Origin: Candidatus Yaniella excrementigallinarum
Lineage (GTDB): Bacteria; Actinomycetota; Actinomycetes; Actinomycetales; Micrococcaceae
NCBI GenBank assembly: GCA_019113675.1
Contig: DXHA01000060.1
Coordinates: 1 to 57,506, forward strand
DNA: 57,506 nt
Direction of reading: 5' to 3'
The translations under genes were made by a program, and so were the position numbers. The notes under the pieces were generated by a model. That model was given only the letters and a program-made list of their open reading frames with translations. It ran no database searches and was not told the DNA's origin. Below, piece by piece: positions 9,472 through 18,632 of this stretch. How positions within the stretch are numbered: the stretch's first letter is position 1; each line of letters starts with the position of its first letter.

Positions 9472-10773
9472 TTATTCAACAGCCTTTGGGCCTGACAAGC
9501 TTAACCGTTCCGTGGGTGCCTCGGTCAACAACATGTGTAGCCACGTCACGATTGCTGACTCAAATCGTGCAGGGTCCACATTCCACTCACGGGTGTGGCG
9601 TGCTTGTTGGAAACGAATCAGGCTCACAAGCTGTCGTTTCTTTTCGGCCAATCTGATAGATGGGCCAATAGGGACAAAATCATCATCCTCGGAATGAAGA
9701 ATCAGTGTCGGATGGGTTAGGTCTGCTGAGCGTGTTACCCAATCTAATCGACGTAAGTCAACTGGCGCTGCCAATCCGGTAATTGTTTTGCCCCACGGGG
9801 ATTCGATCAACCAGCGACCTAATGTACCTGCAATATGGGGTAGTTTATGCGCCTGAGCCTGATGACGCAGTACATCCATCCAATCAACAACTGGTCCTAT
9901 TAGAACCAATCCCCTGACAAAACGGGATAACGCAGACCGATGTACAGTCTGCAGACTTACTGCCCCGCCCATAGAAAAACCACAAAGTACCACCGAAGTG
10001 GCCCCATGGTTCAATGCATAAAGGATAGCCGCTTCGATATCTGGCCATTCAGTTGCACCAAGACCAAATCTACGGTCTCGCGCGTCAGGTGCTTCACCAT
10101 CGTTCCGATATGACACCAGTAAACCCGGCATCCCCATGCGTTGAGCGATACTCATCATCCGCAGGCCTTCATTGCGTTTTGAGCCACGGCCATGCACAGT
10201 AATGAGCCAAATATTGCTGTGCTGCGTTTGACGCACTGGATCAATCAGCCAAGCTGGAGCTAATCCATCGTCCACTGGGATCATCACATCTTGATACTTG
10301 TAACCAGCCTCACGTGGTGTAGGCCAAACGAAACCAGCCCAACGACCATGACCTGCATCCGCCAATTCTCCGCTATATACTTCTTCTACTACCCTGGTGA
10401 CCGTATGTTTACGTCGATCTGTGGAAACTACCTCACCAATACGTGCTACGCCGCGTCCTTCGTTGAAAACCAATGAATACCGACCGCGTACAGTTGTTTG
10501 GTGTGTAATCGCAAGTTCAATGACACCATTTTTCTCGGAGCCGCTCGAAGGCGTGTATTTAAAGATGCGGACGTCTTCTGCTGGATACGGCTCTGGAGTA
10601 ACCACCGTCCGCGCGAAAATTGACGCCAGAGTGGGAATAGCAGCCAATGCGGTTCCGACAAGAGCCCCGGTGACAGCTCCAATAGCTGACCACCGAATGG
10701 TACGTTTTGCTGAACGGCTGCTAGGCGCACGAAAAGACGAGGGAACAAAATTTGGCAGGCTGGTATCACCCAT
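9472..10773 (-). CDS. Membrane-anchored alpha/beta hydrolase
   Basis: A serine hydrolase of the alpha/beta fold, 433 residues. A hydrophobic segment near residues 27-55 (WSAIGAVTGALVGTALAAIP) should act as a membrane anchor, leaving the catalytic domain probably outside the cell. The nucleophile elbow is GFSMGG with Ser267; the likely acid is in HSEDDDFVP and the likely histidine in ARHTREW near the C-terminus. The substrate is unknown; related proteins are annotated as lysophospholipase-like or peptidase S9-like hydrolases. The gene stands alone, leftward, divergent from msrB. The ATG at 10773 is the only good start. Confidence 0.88.
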   Translation of the reverse strand: MGDTSLPNFVPSSFRAPSSRSAKRTIRWSAIGAVTGALVGTALAAIPTLASIFARTVVTPEPYPAEDVRIFKYTPSSGSEKNGVIELAITHQTTVRGRYSLVFNEGRGVARIGEVVSTDRRKHTVTRVVEEVYSGELADAGHGRWAGFVWPTPREAGYKYQDVMIPVDDGLAPAWLIDPVRQTQHSNIWLITVHGRGSKRNEGLRMMSIAQRMGMPGLLVSYRNDGEAPDARDRRFGLGATEWPDIEAAILYALNHGATSVVLCGFSMGGAVSLQTVHRSALSRFVRGLVLIGPVVDWMDVLRHQAQAHKLPHIAGTLGRWLIESPWGKTITGLAAPVDLRRLDWVTRSADLTHPTLILHSEDDDFVPIGPSIRLAEKKRQLVSLIRFQQARHTREWNVDPARFESAIVTWLHMLLTEAPTERLSLSGPKAVE

Positions 10774-10847
10774 ACTTATATTCTGGCGTCAGCAAACTTA
10801 TTTAGCTAGTACAGCAGTCAGATTTTCCTGACTGCGTAGGCTCCGTT

Positions 10848-10877
10848 TTGCAGTGAGGCAAACCACTAGCACATTAT
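10848..10877 (+). promoter_or_regulatory. Possible sigma-A promoter of msrB
   Basis: TTGCAG at 10848-10853 and CATTAT at 10872-10877 are 18 nt apart, and the latter ends 25 nt before the msrB ATG. Each hexamer matches four of six consensus bases or slightly better. No SigH-type GGAA/GTT pair is present even though msrB is an oxidative-damage repair gene. Confidence 0.35.
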
Positions 10878-10902
10878 CGTGCCCGGACGATAAATTAGTA
10901 CT

Positions 10903-11358
10903 ATGACATCTTCATCAAATACACGCGATACTTCTCACCAAACTATGTCCCGGGATGAGGCTCGTTCACTGACAGACCAACAATGGCAGGAACGTCTAAG
11001 CCCCGAAGCTTTTGAAATTCTTCGAAAAGCCGGCACCGAACCACCATTTACCGGCGAGTACTGGGATACAGATACTGCAGGGATATATTCCTGCAGGGCA
11101 TGTGGAGCTGAGCTTTTTGAATCGAATACGAAGTTTGATGCCCGCTGCGGTTGGCCTTCTTTTTTCGCTCCAACAGGTAACGATCAGGTGGTCTATGTTG
11201 AAGACAGCTCTATGGGCATGACTCGGGTCGAAGTACGCTGTGCAAATTGTGCTTCACATCTTGGACATGTATTTGCCGGAGAAGGTTTCGACACCCCCAC
11301 AGATTTGCGTTATTGCATCAATTCTCTAAGTCTGAATTTGACAAAATCCTCCGATTAG
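10903..11358 (+). CDS. msrB: Peptide-methionine (R)-S-oxide reductase MsrB
   Basis: MsrB reduces the R epimer of methionine sulfoxide in oxidised proteins. The 151 residues carry two zinc-binding CxxC pairs (CRACGAEL and CANCASHLGHVF), the RCGWPSFF block and the catalytic Cys in LRYCINS near the C-terminus. About 25 residues precede the domain and look disordered. An internal ATG at MSRDEARS, 14 codons in, is a possible alternative start; neither has a strong ribosome binding site. The gene is monocistronic and divergent from the hydrolase. Confidence 0.95.
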   Translation: MTSSSNTRDTSHQTMSRDEARSLTDQQWQERLSPEAFEILRKAGTEPPFTGEYWDTDTAGIYSCRACGAELFESNTKFDARCGWPSFFAPTGNDQVVYVEDSSMGMTRVEVRCANCASHLGHVFAGEGFDTPTDLRYCINSLSLNLTKSSD

Positions 11359-11423
11359 CCCTCAGTTAGGCACACTCGGCGCGCCGCCATGGAATCCTTC
11401 AAGTAGGGGTTTAACCTGGAAGT

Positions 11424-12017
11424 GTGAATCTACAACAGCCCCGTGCGCAGACGCTTCAAGACGCACCGAAAACTTTTCGGGTCGCCCTTGATCAGTTGCG
11501 TCAAGCTACCACACGCACAGAGGTAGAGTTGAACGAGATTCCTGCACCGTCAAAGTTGGCCCCTTACGCCGTTGCGATGGGCGCAGAAGTTACGAACGCA
11601 GATGGGGACGCTTCAGCGGTCGGCCGGTTCATCTTGCTCTATGACAACCAACATTCGGATATATGGGATGGCAATTTTCGGATTGTGACGTATATTCGCA
11701 CAAGCATTGAATCAGATTTGGGTGAAGACCCGATGGTATCGGAAGTAGCCTGGACCTGGATAATGGAAGCCTTGGATGAAGCGGACGCTACGTATCGCCA
11801 ACCCGGCGGAACAGCTACGCGAGTTTTGTCAAAAGGCTTCGGTATGCTCGATCACCAATATGAAACAATCGATCTAGAATTGCGCGCGTCGTGGACACCG
11901 TCTGGCGATCACCTGAATAGACATTTGACGGCATGGACAGATATGGTATGCACGTTCGCCGGTTTGCCACCCGTGACAGAGGGTGTGATTCCACTTAATC
12001 CAATACGAAGGAAGTAA
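11424..12017 (+). CDS. DUF3000 family protein
   Basis: A conserved actinobacterial protein of unknown function, 197 residues, with no membrane segment. Recognisable blocks are FRVALDQLRQA at the N-terminus, SDIWDGNFRIVTYIRT in the middle and LTAWTDMVCTFAGLPP near the end; I assign DUF3000 on these. The start is GTG at 11424 (a second GTG lies 2 nt earlier, out of frame). The 3' end carries AAGGAAG just before its stop, which probably serves the next gene. DUF3000 next to an RNase D-like gene is a recurring actinobacterial pair, suggesting a shared role that is not established. Confidence 0.9.
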   Translation: MNLQQPRAQTLQDAPKTFRVALDQLRQATTRTEVELNEIPAPSKLAPYAVAMGAEVTNADGDASAVGRFILLYDNQHSDIWDGNFRIVTYIRTSIESDLGEDPMVSEVAWTWIMEALDEADATYRQPGGTATRVLSKGFGMLDHQYETIDLELRASWTPSGDHLNRHLTAWTDMVCTFAGLPPVTEGVIPLNPIRRK

Positions 12018-12085
12018 CGATTTCTAGCGCGCATCCCACCGCAGACGGATTTAATTCGTCTAGCGACTACCACAATGAGCCTCTT

Positions 12086-13309
12086 TTGATAGAGGAACCA
12101 GCAGGTGGGATCCCTCCAATTGTGGATACTGAGGCGCAACTGCAGCATGTAGCGGAGAAACTTCGGTCCGGTAGCGGTCCAATCGCCGTCGATACGGAAA
12201 GAGCCAGTGGCTATCGCTATGGACAACGAGCCTTTCTCATTCAGCTCAAACGAGAAGGCGGAACGATTTGGCTGCTTGATTCTGAAGCCCTCTCGGACCT
12301 CGAACCCATCCAAAAGGCTTTAACGGGTGTCGAATGGATCCTGCACGCAGCTATTCAAGATCTCCCTTCGTTACGGCAAGCTGGTCTATGGCCAGACAAA
12401 CTTTTTGACACAGAGTTAGCTGGCCGTCTCCTTGGTTATAAGAAAGTCAGCCTTTCGGCCCTGCTCGAACATAAACTGAACGTCACCCTTGCAAAGGAAC
12501 ATTCTGCTGCGGACTGGTCCGTTCGGCCACTGTCCGACGACATGAGAAACTACGCTGCACTTGATGTTGAGTTATTGCATCAATTGCGCTCCGCTCTCAT
12601 AGATGAGCTACAACAGACACATAAGCTTGACATAGCGTATGAAGAATTCCACGCCCTGTTAGCTCGACCCCAGAAACCTCCACGCAAGGACCCATGGCGG
12701 CGTACTTCAGGTATTCATGAAATTACTGATCGTCCAACGCTCGCGATCGTAAAATCTTTATGGACAACGCGGGAAAAGCTTGCAAGGTCACGGGATGTTC
12801 CGCCTGGCAAATTGCTCAACGACAGATCTCTTATTGCTGTAGCAAAATCGAAACCGCGAACTGTTCCACAGCTGATGAAAGTGCCAAGGATGCGGCGCAA
12901 GGCAGCTGCCCGTGACGCCCGCCGTTGGTTACAGGCAGTGCAAGATGGTATCAAAGTCTCTCAGGATCCTGACAAAATACCGCCCATGCGTGTGTCATCT
13001 CAGAGACCACCTGCGGTAAAAGCATGGCGCGATTCAGACCCGCTAGCAGCACGTAGACTTCAGACATGTCGAAAGCGGCTAGCAAGCGTGGCCACTAATC
13101 ATAATATGCCATTAGAAAATCTTCTGCTGCCTGAAACGCTCCGGGAGATTTGCTGGCGACCCCCGGAACCTATCACACCGGAATCAGTTGAACGTCGCTT
13201 GAATGATCTTGGGGCACGAGATTGGCAAGTCCAGGCAACATCTGCAGTCATCACGGTAGCGCTGCTCGATCCCGACCCGTTAGAACCGTTGGTGAATCGA
13301 CGGGGTTAA
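12086..13309 (+). CDS. RNase D-like 3'-5' exonuclease with HRDC domain
   Basis: A DEDD-type 3'-5' exonuclease. Motif I is IAVDTERASGYRY (Asp and Glu), motif II WILHAAIQDL, motif III YAALDVELL. An HRDC domain follows (SLWTTREKLARSRDVPPGK) plus a C-terminal region that resembles a second HRDC. RNA maturation is the expected role. The given start is TTG at 12086, but the frame stays open upstream and encodes HNEPLLIEEPAGGIPPIVDT, which resembles the N-terminus of relatives. No ATG, GTG or TTG exists upstream; the best alternative is ATT at 12020, 5 nt after AAGGAAG at the DUF3000 stop. The true protein is probably about 22 residues longer. Confidence 0.9.
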   Translation: MIEEPAGGIPPIVDTEAQLQHVAEKLRSGSGPIAVDTERASGYRYGQRAFLIQLKREGGTIWLLDSEALSDLEPIQKALTGVEWILHAAIQDLPSLRQAGLWPDKLFDTELAGRLLGYKKVSLSALLEHKLNVTLAKEHSAADWSVRPLSDDMRNYAALDVELLHQLRSALIDELQQTHKLDIAYEEFHALLARPQKPPRKDPWRRTSGIHEITDRPTLAIVKSLWTTREKLARSRDVPPGKLLNDRSLIAVAKSKPRTVPQLMKVPRMRRKAAARDARRWLQAVQDGIKVSQDPDKIPPMRVSSQRPPAVKAWRDSDPLAARRLQTCRKRLASVATNHNMPLENLLLPETLREICWRPPEPITPESVERRLNDLGARDWQVQATSAVITVALLDPDPLEPLVNRRG

Positions 13310-13354
13310 AATACCTGAGGGATCAGTAAAATTATAGATAGTGAATAGCATTAT

Positions 13355-13795
13355 ATGAATTGTTGCAAAAGCACACCTTCTAGACGGACGTTTATAGCCG
13401 CAGGCGGAGCGACAACCGCTGCGGTAACCCTTGCGGCCTGTTCTTCAGCCCTTCAGCAAGAAAAATTTAGCGATGGAGTATTTACCCAAGCGATTGAACT
13501 AACACAGCTCCCTCCCGGCTCTTCTATGCAGTTAACCGTTGGTGGCAGCCAAGTACTGCTTTATCGAGAATCAGAAAATACCGTTCACGCTTATTCCGCA
13601 GTCTGCACGCATCAAGGTTGCATCGTCGGTGCAAGTGAAGACGCTTCTGCACCTTTTGTGTGTCCCTGCCACGCCTCTCATTTCGACAAGGCCACCGGCG
13701 AAGCCACTGCCGGGCCTGCCAAAACGCCGCTCACCCGACACGAAACGGCAATTGAAAACGGGTGGATTCTCGTTGAAGTTGAAGAAACCCACTAA
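13355..13795 (+). CDS. Tat-exported Rieske [2Fe-2S] lipoprotein
   Basis: A small standalone Rieske protein, 146 residues. The N-terminus is a Tat signal (SRRTFIAAGG, R10-R11) ending in a lipobox LAAC with Cys29, so it should be folded with its cluster inside, exported by Tat and tethered by lipid. Cluster ligands are C84 and H86 (CTHQGC) and C103 and H106 (CPCHASHF); C89 and C105 should form the usual disulfide. The partner electron carrier is not encoded nearby, so its redox role is open. Its stop overlaps that of the convergent next gene by 4 nt. Confidence 0.93.
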   Translation: MNCCKSTPSRRTFIAAGGATTAAVTLAACSSALQQEKFSDGVFTQAIELTQLPPGSSMQLTVGGSQVLLYRESENTVHAYSAVCTHQGCIVGASEDASAPFVCPCHASHFDKATGEATAGPAKTPLTRHETAIENGWILVEVEETH

Positions 13796-14103
13796 CGGGC
13801 TTTATCGGTAGAATCCCCATAACGTCCCCGGCCGGGCCGTGGCCGCCCAACCTGGTTTTGTACATGCTTGTCAACGGCAGAGTCCCAATGTGGATCTTCA
13901 GCCTTTCGACGGGGATAGTAACGTCTGATCCACCACCACCAACTTATAGAACCAACGCCGGGCAATATTAGAATCGCTAACATCCACCAGATACGCTGCA
14001 TCGGGTTCAATGGTGAGTCGCTAAGGTTCCACAGGGACCACACCATGAGGCCTACTAGCACCAACGCGCTAATCGTGAAAGCTACATCGCCAAGAGTATT
14101 CAT
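13792..14103 (-). CDS. PLDc_N-domain small membrane protein
   Basis: About 103 residues with two hydrophobic segments (VAFTISALVLVGLMVWSL and WWMLAILILPGVGSISWWWW) separated by NLSDSPLNPMQRI. This is the arrangement of the phospholipase D/nuclease N-terminal (PLDc_N) family, which contains only the membrane module and no catalytic HKD motif. The tail is basic and then polar. I chose ATG at 14103 (GCAGG upstream) over TTG at 14118. Function unknown. It may be the last gene of the leftward run, 30 nt beyond the aldo/keto reductase stop. Confidence 0.82.
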   Translation of the reverse strand: MNTLGDVAFTISALVLVGLMVWSLWNLSDSPLNPMQRIWWMLAILILPGVGSISWWWWIRRYYPRRKAEDPHWDSAVDKHVQNQVGRPRPGRGRYGDSTDKAR

Positions 14104-14133
14104 TGCCTGCACGTTCAATACGATACCAGCGCG

Positions 14134-15108
14134 TTAGTATAAAGCGATCTTATCAGCAGGCGGAAAAATGTCATCGAGCAGTTCCAGGTCTTCTGCATTC
14201 ATTTCATAAGCCAAGCTATTTGCATTTTGCTGTACTTGTTCTATGCGCGTTGCTCCGGCAATTACAGAGGAAATAGGCTTTTGAGCAGCCAGCCAACCAA
14301 AGGCTATGTCAACTTCGTTAACGCCACGTTGTTGCGCGAAATCCGAGAACGCCTCAAGTTGTCTCCAATCGGCTTGGGCCACCATATGTTGACGCACATA
14401 CGACAGCCGAGCACCATCTGGTCCACCCTGACGAGAATATTTTCCCGTCAAAAGTCCATTATTTAGCGGGAAGTATGGGAATAGGCCAAGCCCAAACCTG
14501 CGAGCAGCTGGTATGATCTCGAGTTCCGCGCGGCGGTCCATGAGATTGTAATGATTTTGAGCTGAGATGAAACGTTGGGTGCCTAGGTTCTGAGCCACAT
14601 ATTCTGCCTGTGCTAGCTGCCAACCAGAGAAATTTGAGTGCCCAACGTAACGAACTTTGCCATCAGCAATCAGTTGGTCTAACGCAGCCAGCGTTTCGTC
14701 GATCGGTGTGTAAGGATCTGGCGTATGGTATTGCAATAAGTCAATATAATCCGTACCCAGTCGCTTCAATGACGCCTCGACTGCGGCAATGATATAACGA
14801 CGTGATCCCCGAGCACCAAAGTCTGGGCCGTTGGTGCCTTGCATATCCATCCCGAATTTGGTCGCGATCACTACTTGATCACGCACTGACTTTAGCGCCT
14901 GACCCAAATATAGTTCTGATAAACCGGGTGTTTTGCCGTAGGTGTCGGCTGTGTCGAAAAAGGTTATACCAGCATCAACAGCGGCATGAACTACCCGGGT
15001 AGAAGCATCGGGTTCTTCAGTTGGTGCCCCGGCACGACCAAGATTATTGCAACCAAAACCGATGGCCGATACCACTAAACCGGAGTCTCCTACACGACGA
15101 AACTGCAC
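14134..15108 (-). CDS. Aldo/keto reductase
   Basis: A NADPH-dependent oxidoreductase of the AKR superfamily, 324 residues, (beta/alpha)8 barrel. The catalytic tetrad is visible: D52 and Y57 in FFDTADTYG, K84 in IATKFG and H128 in LLQYHTPD. The C-terminal cofactor region reads SSVIAGATRIEQVQQN. The start is GTG at 15108 with AAGGA upstream. The substrate cannot be read from sequence; close relatives are broad-range aldehyde or ketone reductases. Only 2 nt separate it from the upstream WGR-like gene, so the two are one transcript. Confidence 0.93.
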   Translation of the reverse strand: MQFRRVGDSGLVVSAIGFGCNNLGRAGAPTEEPDASTRVVHAAVDAGITFFDTADTYGKTPGLSELYLGQALKSVRDQVVIATKFGMDMQGTNGPDFGARGSRRYIIAAVEASLKRLGTDYIDLLQYHTPDPYTPIDETLAALDQLIADGKVRYVGHSNFSGWQLAQAEYVAQNLGTQRFISAQNHYNLMDRRAELEIIPAARRFGLGLFPYFPLNNGLLTGKYSRQGGPDGARLSYVRQHMVAQADWRQLEAFSDFAQQRGVNEVDIAFGWLAAQKPISSVIAGATRIEQVQQNANSLAYEMNAEDLELLDDIFPPADKIALY

Positions 15109-15110
15109 TT

Positions 15111-15614
15111 CTAGATCCTTCCAATATGCATGCGATCAGCACGGAAATCTGTATATTTCAAAGCCTCACTGGCAAACCGTGCTGCCTTGTTCCGGTGAAC
15201 AGTGCTGACTTCAAATTGAAACTCCCCGTCGTTTAGTAGGCTTTGCCACTTGTCGACTGCTCCTAGACCTCGCCAAGCCAATAATGCAGTAAACTGACCT
15301 GCAAATTTCTCGGCGTTGGTTTCTTCTACCATGGTGAGTTTAGGGCTTTTATACCTAATCGATATAACTAGCCGTTCTTGTTGGAATTCTGCAATATCTA
15401 GGTACCCATCGGCGGAGTTCTGTTCAGCAAAAGAAGCCAACAGGGTATCTGCCTCATGTTGATTCCTGACAGTTTCTACCTCTGTCGTCCCGATATGACC
15501 AAGCTGACCATGGTGCACGACGAGCTCGCCGGCTTCTTCATCCCACCATGCTTCCCGATAATGTGAGGGACGCTTAGCGTCTGGTGGAGTGAAATAGCTA
15601 CGGATAATACTCAC
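15111..15614 (-). CDS. Hypothetical protein with a WGR-like N-terminal domain
   Basis: 167 residues, no signal peptide or membrane segment. Residues about 18-75 (REAWWDEEAGELVVHHGQL, then HIGTTEVETV and a helix ending NSADGYLD) follow the pattern of the WGR domain, in which a strand-rich core with a G-x-IGT turn is followed by a helix; the Trp-Gly-Arg itself is replaced by HGQL, so this is a tentative match. The second half is unrecognised. The start is GTG at 15614 with a perfect GGAGGAT ribosome binding site. It is co-transcribed with the aldo/keto reductase. Confidence 0.75.
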   Translation of the reverse strand: MSIIRSYFTPPDAKRPSHYREAWWDEEAGELVVHHGQLGHIGTTEVETVRNQHEADTLLASFAEQNSADGYLDIAEFQQERLVISIRYKSPKLTMVEETNAEKFAGQFTALLAWRGLGAVDKWQSLLNDGEFQFEVSTVHRNKAARFASEALKYTDFRADRMHIGRI

Positions 15615-15695
15615 AATGATCCTCCGCTGAAACAGATAGGTTGTCTACTCACCAAATACTATCGGCATCCTGCACACAATTATGTATGCAGACGA

Positions 15696-15736
15696 ATGAT
15701 GGCCCGATACCTACCAGGTAGGTATCGGGCCATCAT
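15696..15736 (-). terminator. Terminator-like 20-bp inverted repeat after acnA
   Basis: A perfect 20-bp dyad: arm 15696-15715 (ATGATGGCCCGATACCTACC) and its exact complement at 15717-15736, with a single central base. A folded hairpin would open to a 3-nt loop. It lies 35 nt past the acnA stop. There is no T-tract, as is common for actinobacterial terminators of this kind. It can act from both directions. Confidence 0.7.
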
Positions 15737-15771
15737 GTCTGTGGCATCAATTGGGTTGCCCCGATTGCCGG

Positions 15772-18477
15772 TTAGTTGTTCTTCGTAGCCATTTGACGTA
15801 GAACATACTGCAGAATGCCACCGTTACGGTAATAGTCGGCTTCACCAGGCGTATCGATGCGAACCTTCGCGTCGAATTCTGTGTTTGTGCCGTCATCTTT
15901 AGTAGCCGTGACGTGTACAGTTTCAGGAATTTCGCCATCGTTAAACTGCGTAATTCCAGAGATCGCAAAGACTTCTGTACCGTCTAGGCCCAGTGAGTCC
16001 GCGGACTCTCCTGTTGGGAATTCCAATGGCAAGACGCCCATACCGATCAGGTTCGACCGGTGGATGCGCTCGAACGACTCGCTAATGACAGCCTTGATGC
16101 CCAACAGAGCTGTACCTTTAGCTGCCCAGTCACGAGACGAACCAGAACCATATTCTTTACCACCTAGCACGACGAGCGGGGTGCCTTGCGCCTGGTAGTT
16201 CATAGCTGCGTCATAGACGTAAGCTTGTGGTCCGCCTTCCTGCGTGAAGTCACGGGTAAAGCCACCTTCGACGCCGTCAAGCATCTGGTTACGGATCCGG
16301 ATGTTGGCAAATGTACCGCGGATCATTACCTCGTGGTTACCCCGTCGGGAACCATAGGAGTTGAAGTCCTTACGTGCGACTCCATGCTCCAGTAAGTATT
16401 TGCCTGCCGGAGTATCTGACTTGAACGCACCTGCTGGAGAAATGTGGTCAGTCGTTACCGAATCGCCTAGTTTCAACAGTACGCGTGCACCCGATACGTC
16501 TTCTACTGGTTCAGGCTCCAAGGCCATACCTTCAAAGTAGGGTGGTTTACGAACGTAGGTGGATTCAGGATCCCACTGGAAAATATTGCCTTCAGGGGTA
16601 TCTAGCTCTTGCCACCGCTCATCGCCATCAAAAATCGTCGAGTATTCTTCATTGAACATTTCGGTGTCAATGGAACGGTCGATGATCTGTTGAACTTCGG
16701 TGGGATCTGGCCAAATATCATTCAGGAATACATCGTTGCCTTCGCTATCCTGGCCCAGTGGTTCGTTTTCGAAATCGAAGTCCATGGTTCCAGCCAAGGC
16801 GTAGGCAACAACTAGCGGCGGCGAGGCCAGGTAGTTCATCTTTACATCTGGATTAATACGGCCTTCGAAGTTGCGGTTACCAGAAAGAACTGAGGTGACT
16901 GCCAAATCATTATCGTTGACGGCCTTAGAGATTTCTGGTGCCAACGGACCGGAGTTACCGATGCAGGTCGTGCAACCGTACCCCACAATGGAGAAACCAA
17001 GTTCTTCTAGATATGGGATAAGACCCGATTTCTCATAGTATTCTGTGACAACGCGTGACCCTGGTGCAACAGATGTTTTAACCCATGGTTTAGAAGTCAG
17101 GCCTTTTGAGGCAGCGTTCCGTGCCAGGACGGCTGCAGCCATCATAACCGAGGGGTTGGAAGTGTTGGTACATGAAGTGATCGACGCGATGGCCACTTTT
17201 CCGTGGTCCAGTTCGAATTCGTTGCCATTGTCCAGAGCAACTTCAGCGGTACGTGATGGACGACCAGCACCGGTTTCGTCGGTATCGGCATAGTCGTGAA
17301 TATCCTTGCGGAACTGATTCTTTGAGTCGTCAAGAATAATACGGTCTTGAGGACGACGCGGCCCGGAGATTGACGGGACGACAGTGGAAAGATCCAATTC
17401 CATGTACTCGGAGTACTCTACTTCATTTGCAGGATCGTGCCACAGCCCCTGCTCTTTTGTGTAGGCCTCAACGAGTTTAATGTTTTCTTCGGAGCGACCG
17501 GTCAGACGCAAGTAGTCCAAGGTCACTTGATCAATTGGGAAGATGGCAGCCGTGGAACCAAATTCCGGCGACATGTTACCGATGGTGGCACGGTTCGCTA
17601 ACGGTACTGCACCGACACCGTCGCCATAAAATTCTACGAATTTACCTACTACACCGTGTTCGCGCAGCATTTCAGTAATGGTGAGCACGACGTCGGTTGC
17701 AGTTGCACCCGATGGAATCTGACCGGTCAATTTAAAACCAACGACACGTGGTACAAGCATTGAAACAGGTTGTCCAAGCATCGCAGCTTCGGCTTCAATA
17801 CCGCCTACTCCCCAGCCTAGTACGCCTAGCCCATTAACCATGGTGGTGTGCGAGTCAGTGCCGACACAGGTATCGGGATAAGCTCGTAGGACTCCATCGA
17901 CTTCGCGAGTCATCACGGTGCGTGCCAAGTATTCGATATTAACCTGGTGAACAATTCCCATGCCTGGAGGAACGACTTTGAAGTCATCAAACGCGGTCTG
18001 CCCCCAGCGTAGGAATTGGTAACGCTCACCATTGCGTTGGTACTCAATTTCTACGTTGCGTTCCACAGCGTCAGGAGTACCAAAATGGTCAATTTGTACC
18101 GAGTGGTCAATTACCAATTCGGCAGGGGCCAGCGGATTGACGAGAGTAGGGTCCCCACCGAGATCACTGATTGCCTCACGCATAGTGGCCAGGTCAACAA
18201 CACAAGGTACACCGGTGAAGTCCTGCATGAGAACACGTGCCGGGGTGAATTGAATCTCGGTGTTCGGCTGAGCCGATGGATCCCAGTTTGCTAGGGATTT
18301 GATCTGCTGTTCTGTGATGTTTTTGCCATCTTCGTTACGAAGCAGATTCTCTAGCAGAACTTTCAATGAGAAGGGAAGGTTTTCTGCACCTTCAACCTTA
18401 TTGAGGCGATAAATTTCGTATTCAGCACCATCAACGTTCAAGACGCCTTTGGAACCGAAGCTATCGACTTTAGTCAC
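15772..18477 (-). CDS. acnA: Aconitate hydratase A
   Basis: Aconitase of the TCA cycle interconverts citrate and isocitrate with a [4Fe-4S] cluster. Cluster ligands are the Cys in [12 protein letters not shown] and the pair in [14 protein letters not shown]. The swivel domain carries [14 protein letters not shown]. The frame is open 40 codons further upstream, but I start at GTG 18477: AGAGGAG lies 6 nt before it and the protein then opens with [16 protein letters not shown] as relatives do, giving 901 residues. No aconitase repressor gene is beside it. A long dyad downstream should end the transcript. Confidence 0.96.
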   Translation of the reverse strand: MTKVDSFGSKGVLNVDGAEYEIYRLNKVEGAENLPFSLKVLLENLLRNEDGKNITEQQIKSLANWDPSAQPNTEIQFTPARVLMQDFTGVPCVVDLATMREAISDLGGDPTLVNPLAPAELVIDHSVQIDHFGTPDAVERNVEIEYQRNGERYQFLRWGQTAFDDFKVVPPGMGIVHQVNIEYLARTVMTREVDGVLRAYPDTCVGTDSHTTMVNGLGVLGWGVGGIEAEAAMLGQPVSMLVPRVVGFKLTGQIPSGATATDVVLTITEMLREHGVVGKFVEFYGDGVGAVPLANRATIGNMSPEFGSTAAIFPIDQVTLDYLRLTGRSEENIKLVEAYTKEQGLWHDPANEVEYSEYMELDLSTVVPSISGPRRPQDRIILDDSKNQFRKDIHDYADTDETGAGRPSRTAEVALDNGNEFELDHGKVAIASITSCTNTSNPSVMMAAAVLARNAASKGLTSKPWVKTSVAPGSRVVTEYYEKSGLIPYLEELGFSIVGYGCTTCIGNSGPLAPEISKAVNDNDLAVTSVLSGNRNFEGRINPDVKMNYLASPPLVVAYALAGTMDFDFENEPLGQDSEGNDVFLNDIWPDPTEVQQIIDRSIDTEMFNEEYSTIFDGDERWQELDTPEGNIFQWDPESTYVRKPPYFEGMALEPEPVEDVSGARVLLKLGDSVTTDHISPAGAFKSDTPAGKYLLEHGVARKDFNSYGSRRGNHEVMIRGTFANIRIRNQMLDGVEGGFTRDFTQEGGPQAYVYDAAMNYQAQGTPLVVLGGKEYGSGSSRDWAAKGTALLGIKAVISESFERIHRSNLIGMGVLPLEFPTGESADSLGLDGTEVFAISGITQFNDGEIPETVHVTATKDDGTNTEFDAKVRIDTPGEADYYRNGGILQYVLRQMATKNN

Positions 18478-18632
18478 AGTGGACTCCTCTTTTCCCGCCC
18501 GCCAGGGCGATTCCATTGTCCTGTGTAAGCTATGTCGCTCAACGCGTGTGGATGACAGGTCACAAGCCAAGGCACTTGCCCAATCCTGGCAATTCACGCG
18601 AGGGCAATATGGGTTTTTTATTCTAGCGCGAG

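Noticed and set aside
15772-18597. Longer acnA form starting 40 codons upstream
   Set aside because: GTG 18477 has an ideal AGAGGAG site and matches the usual AcnA N-terminus; the upstream residues do not look conserved.
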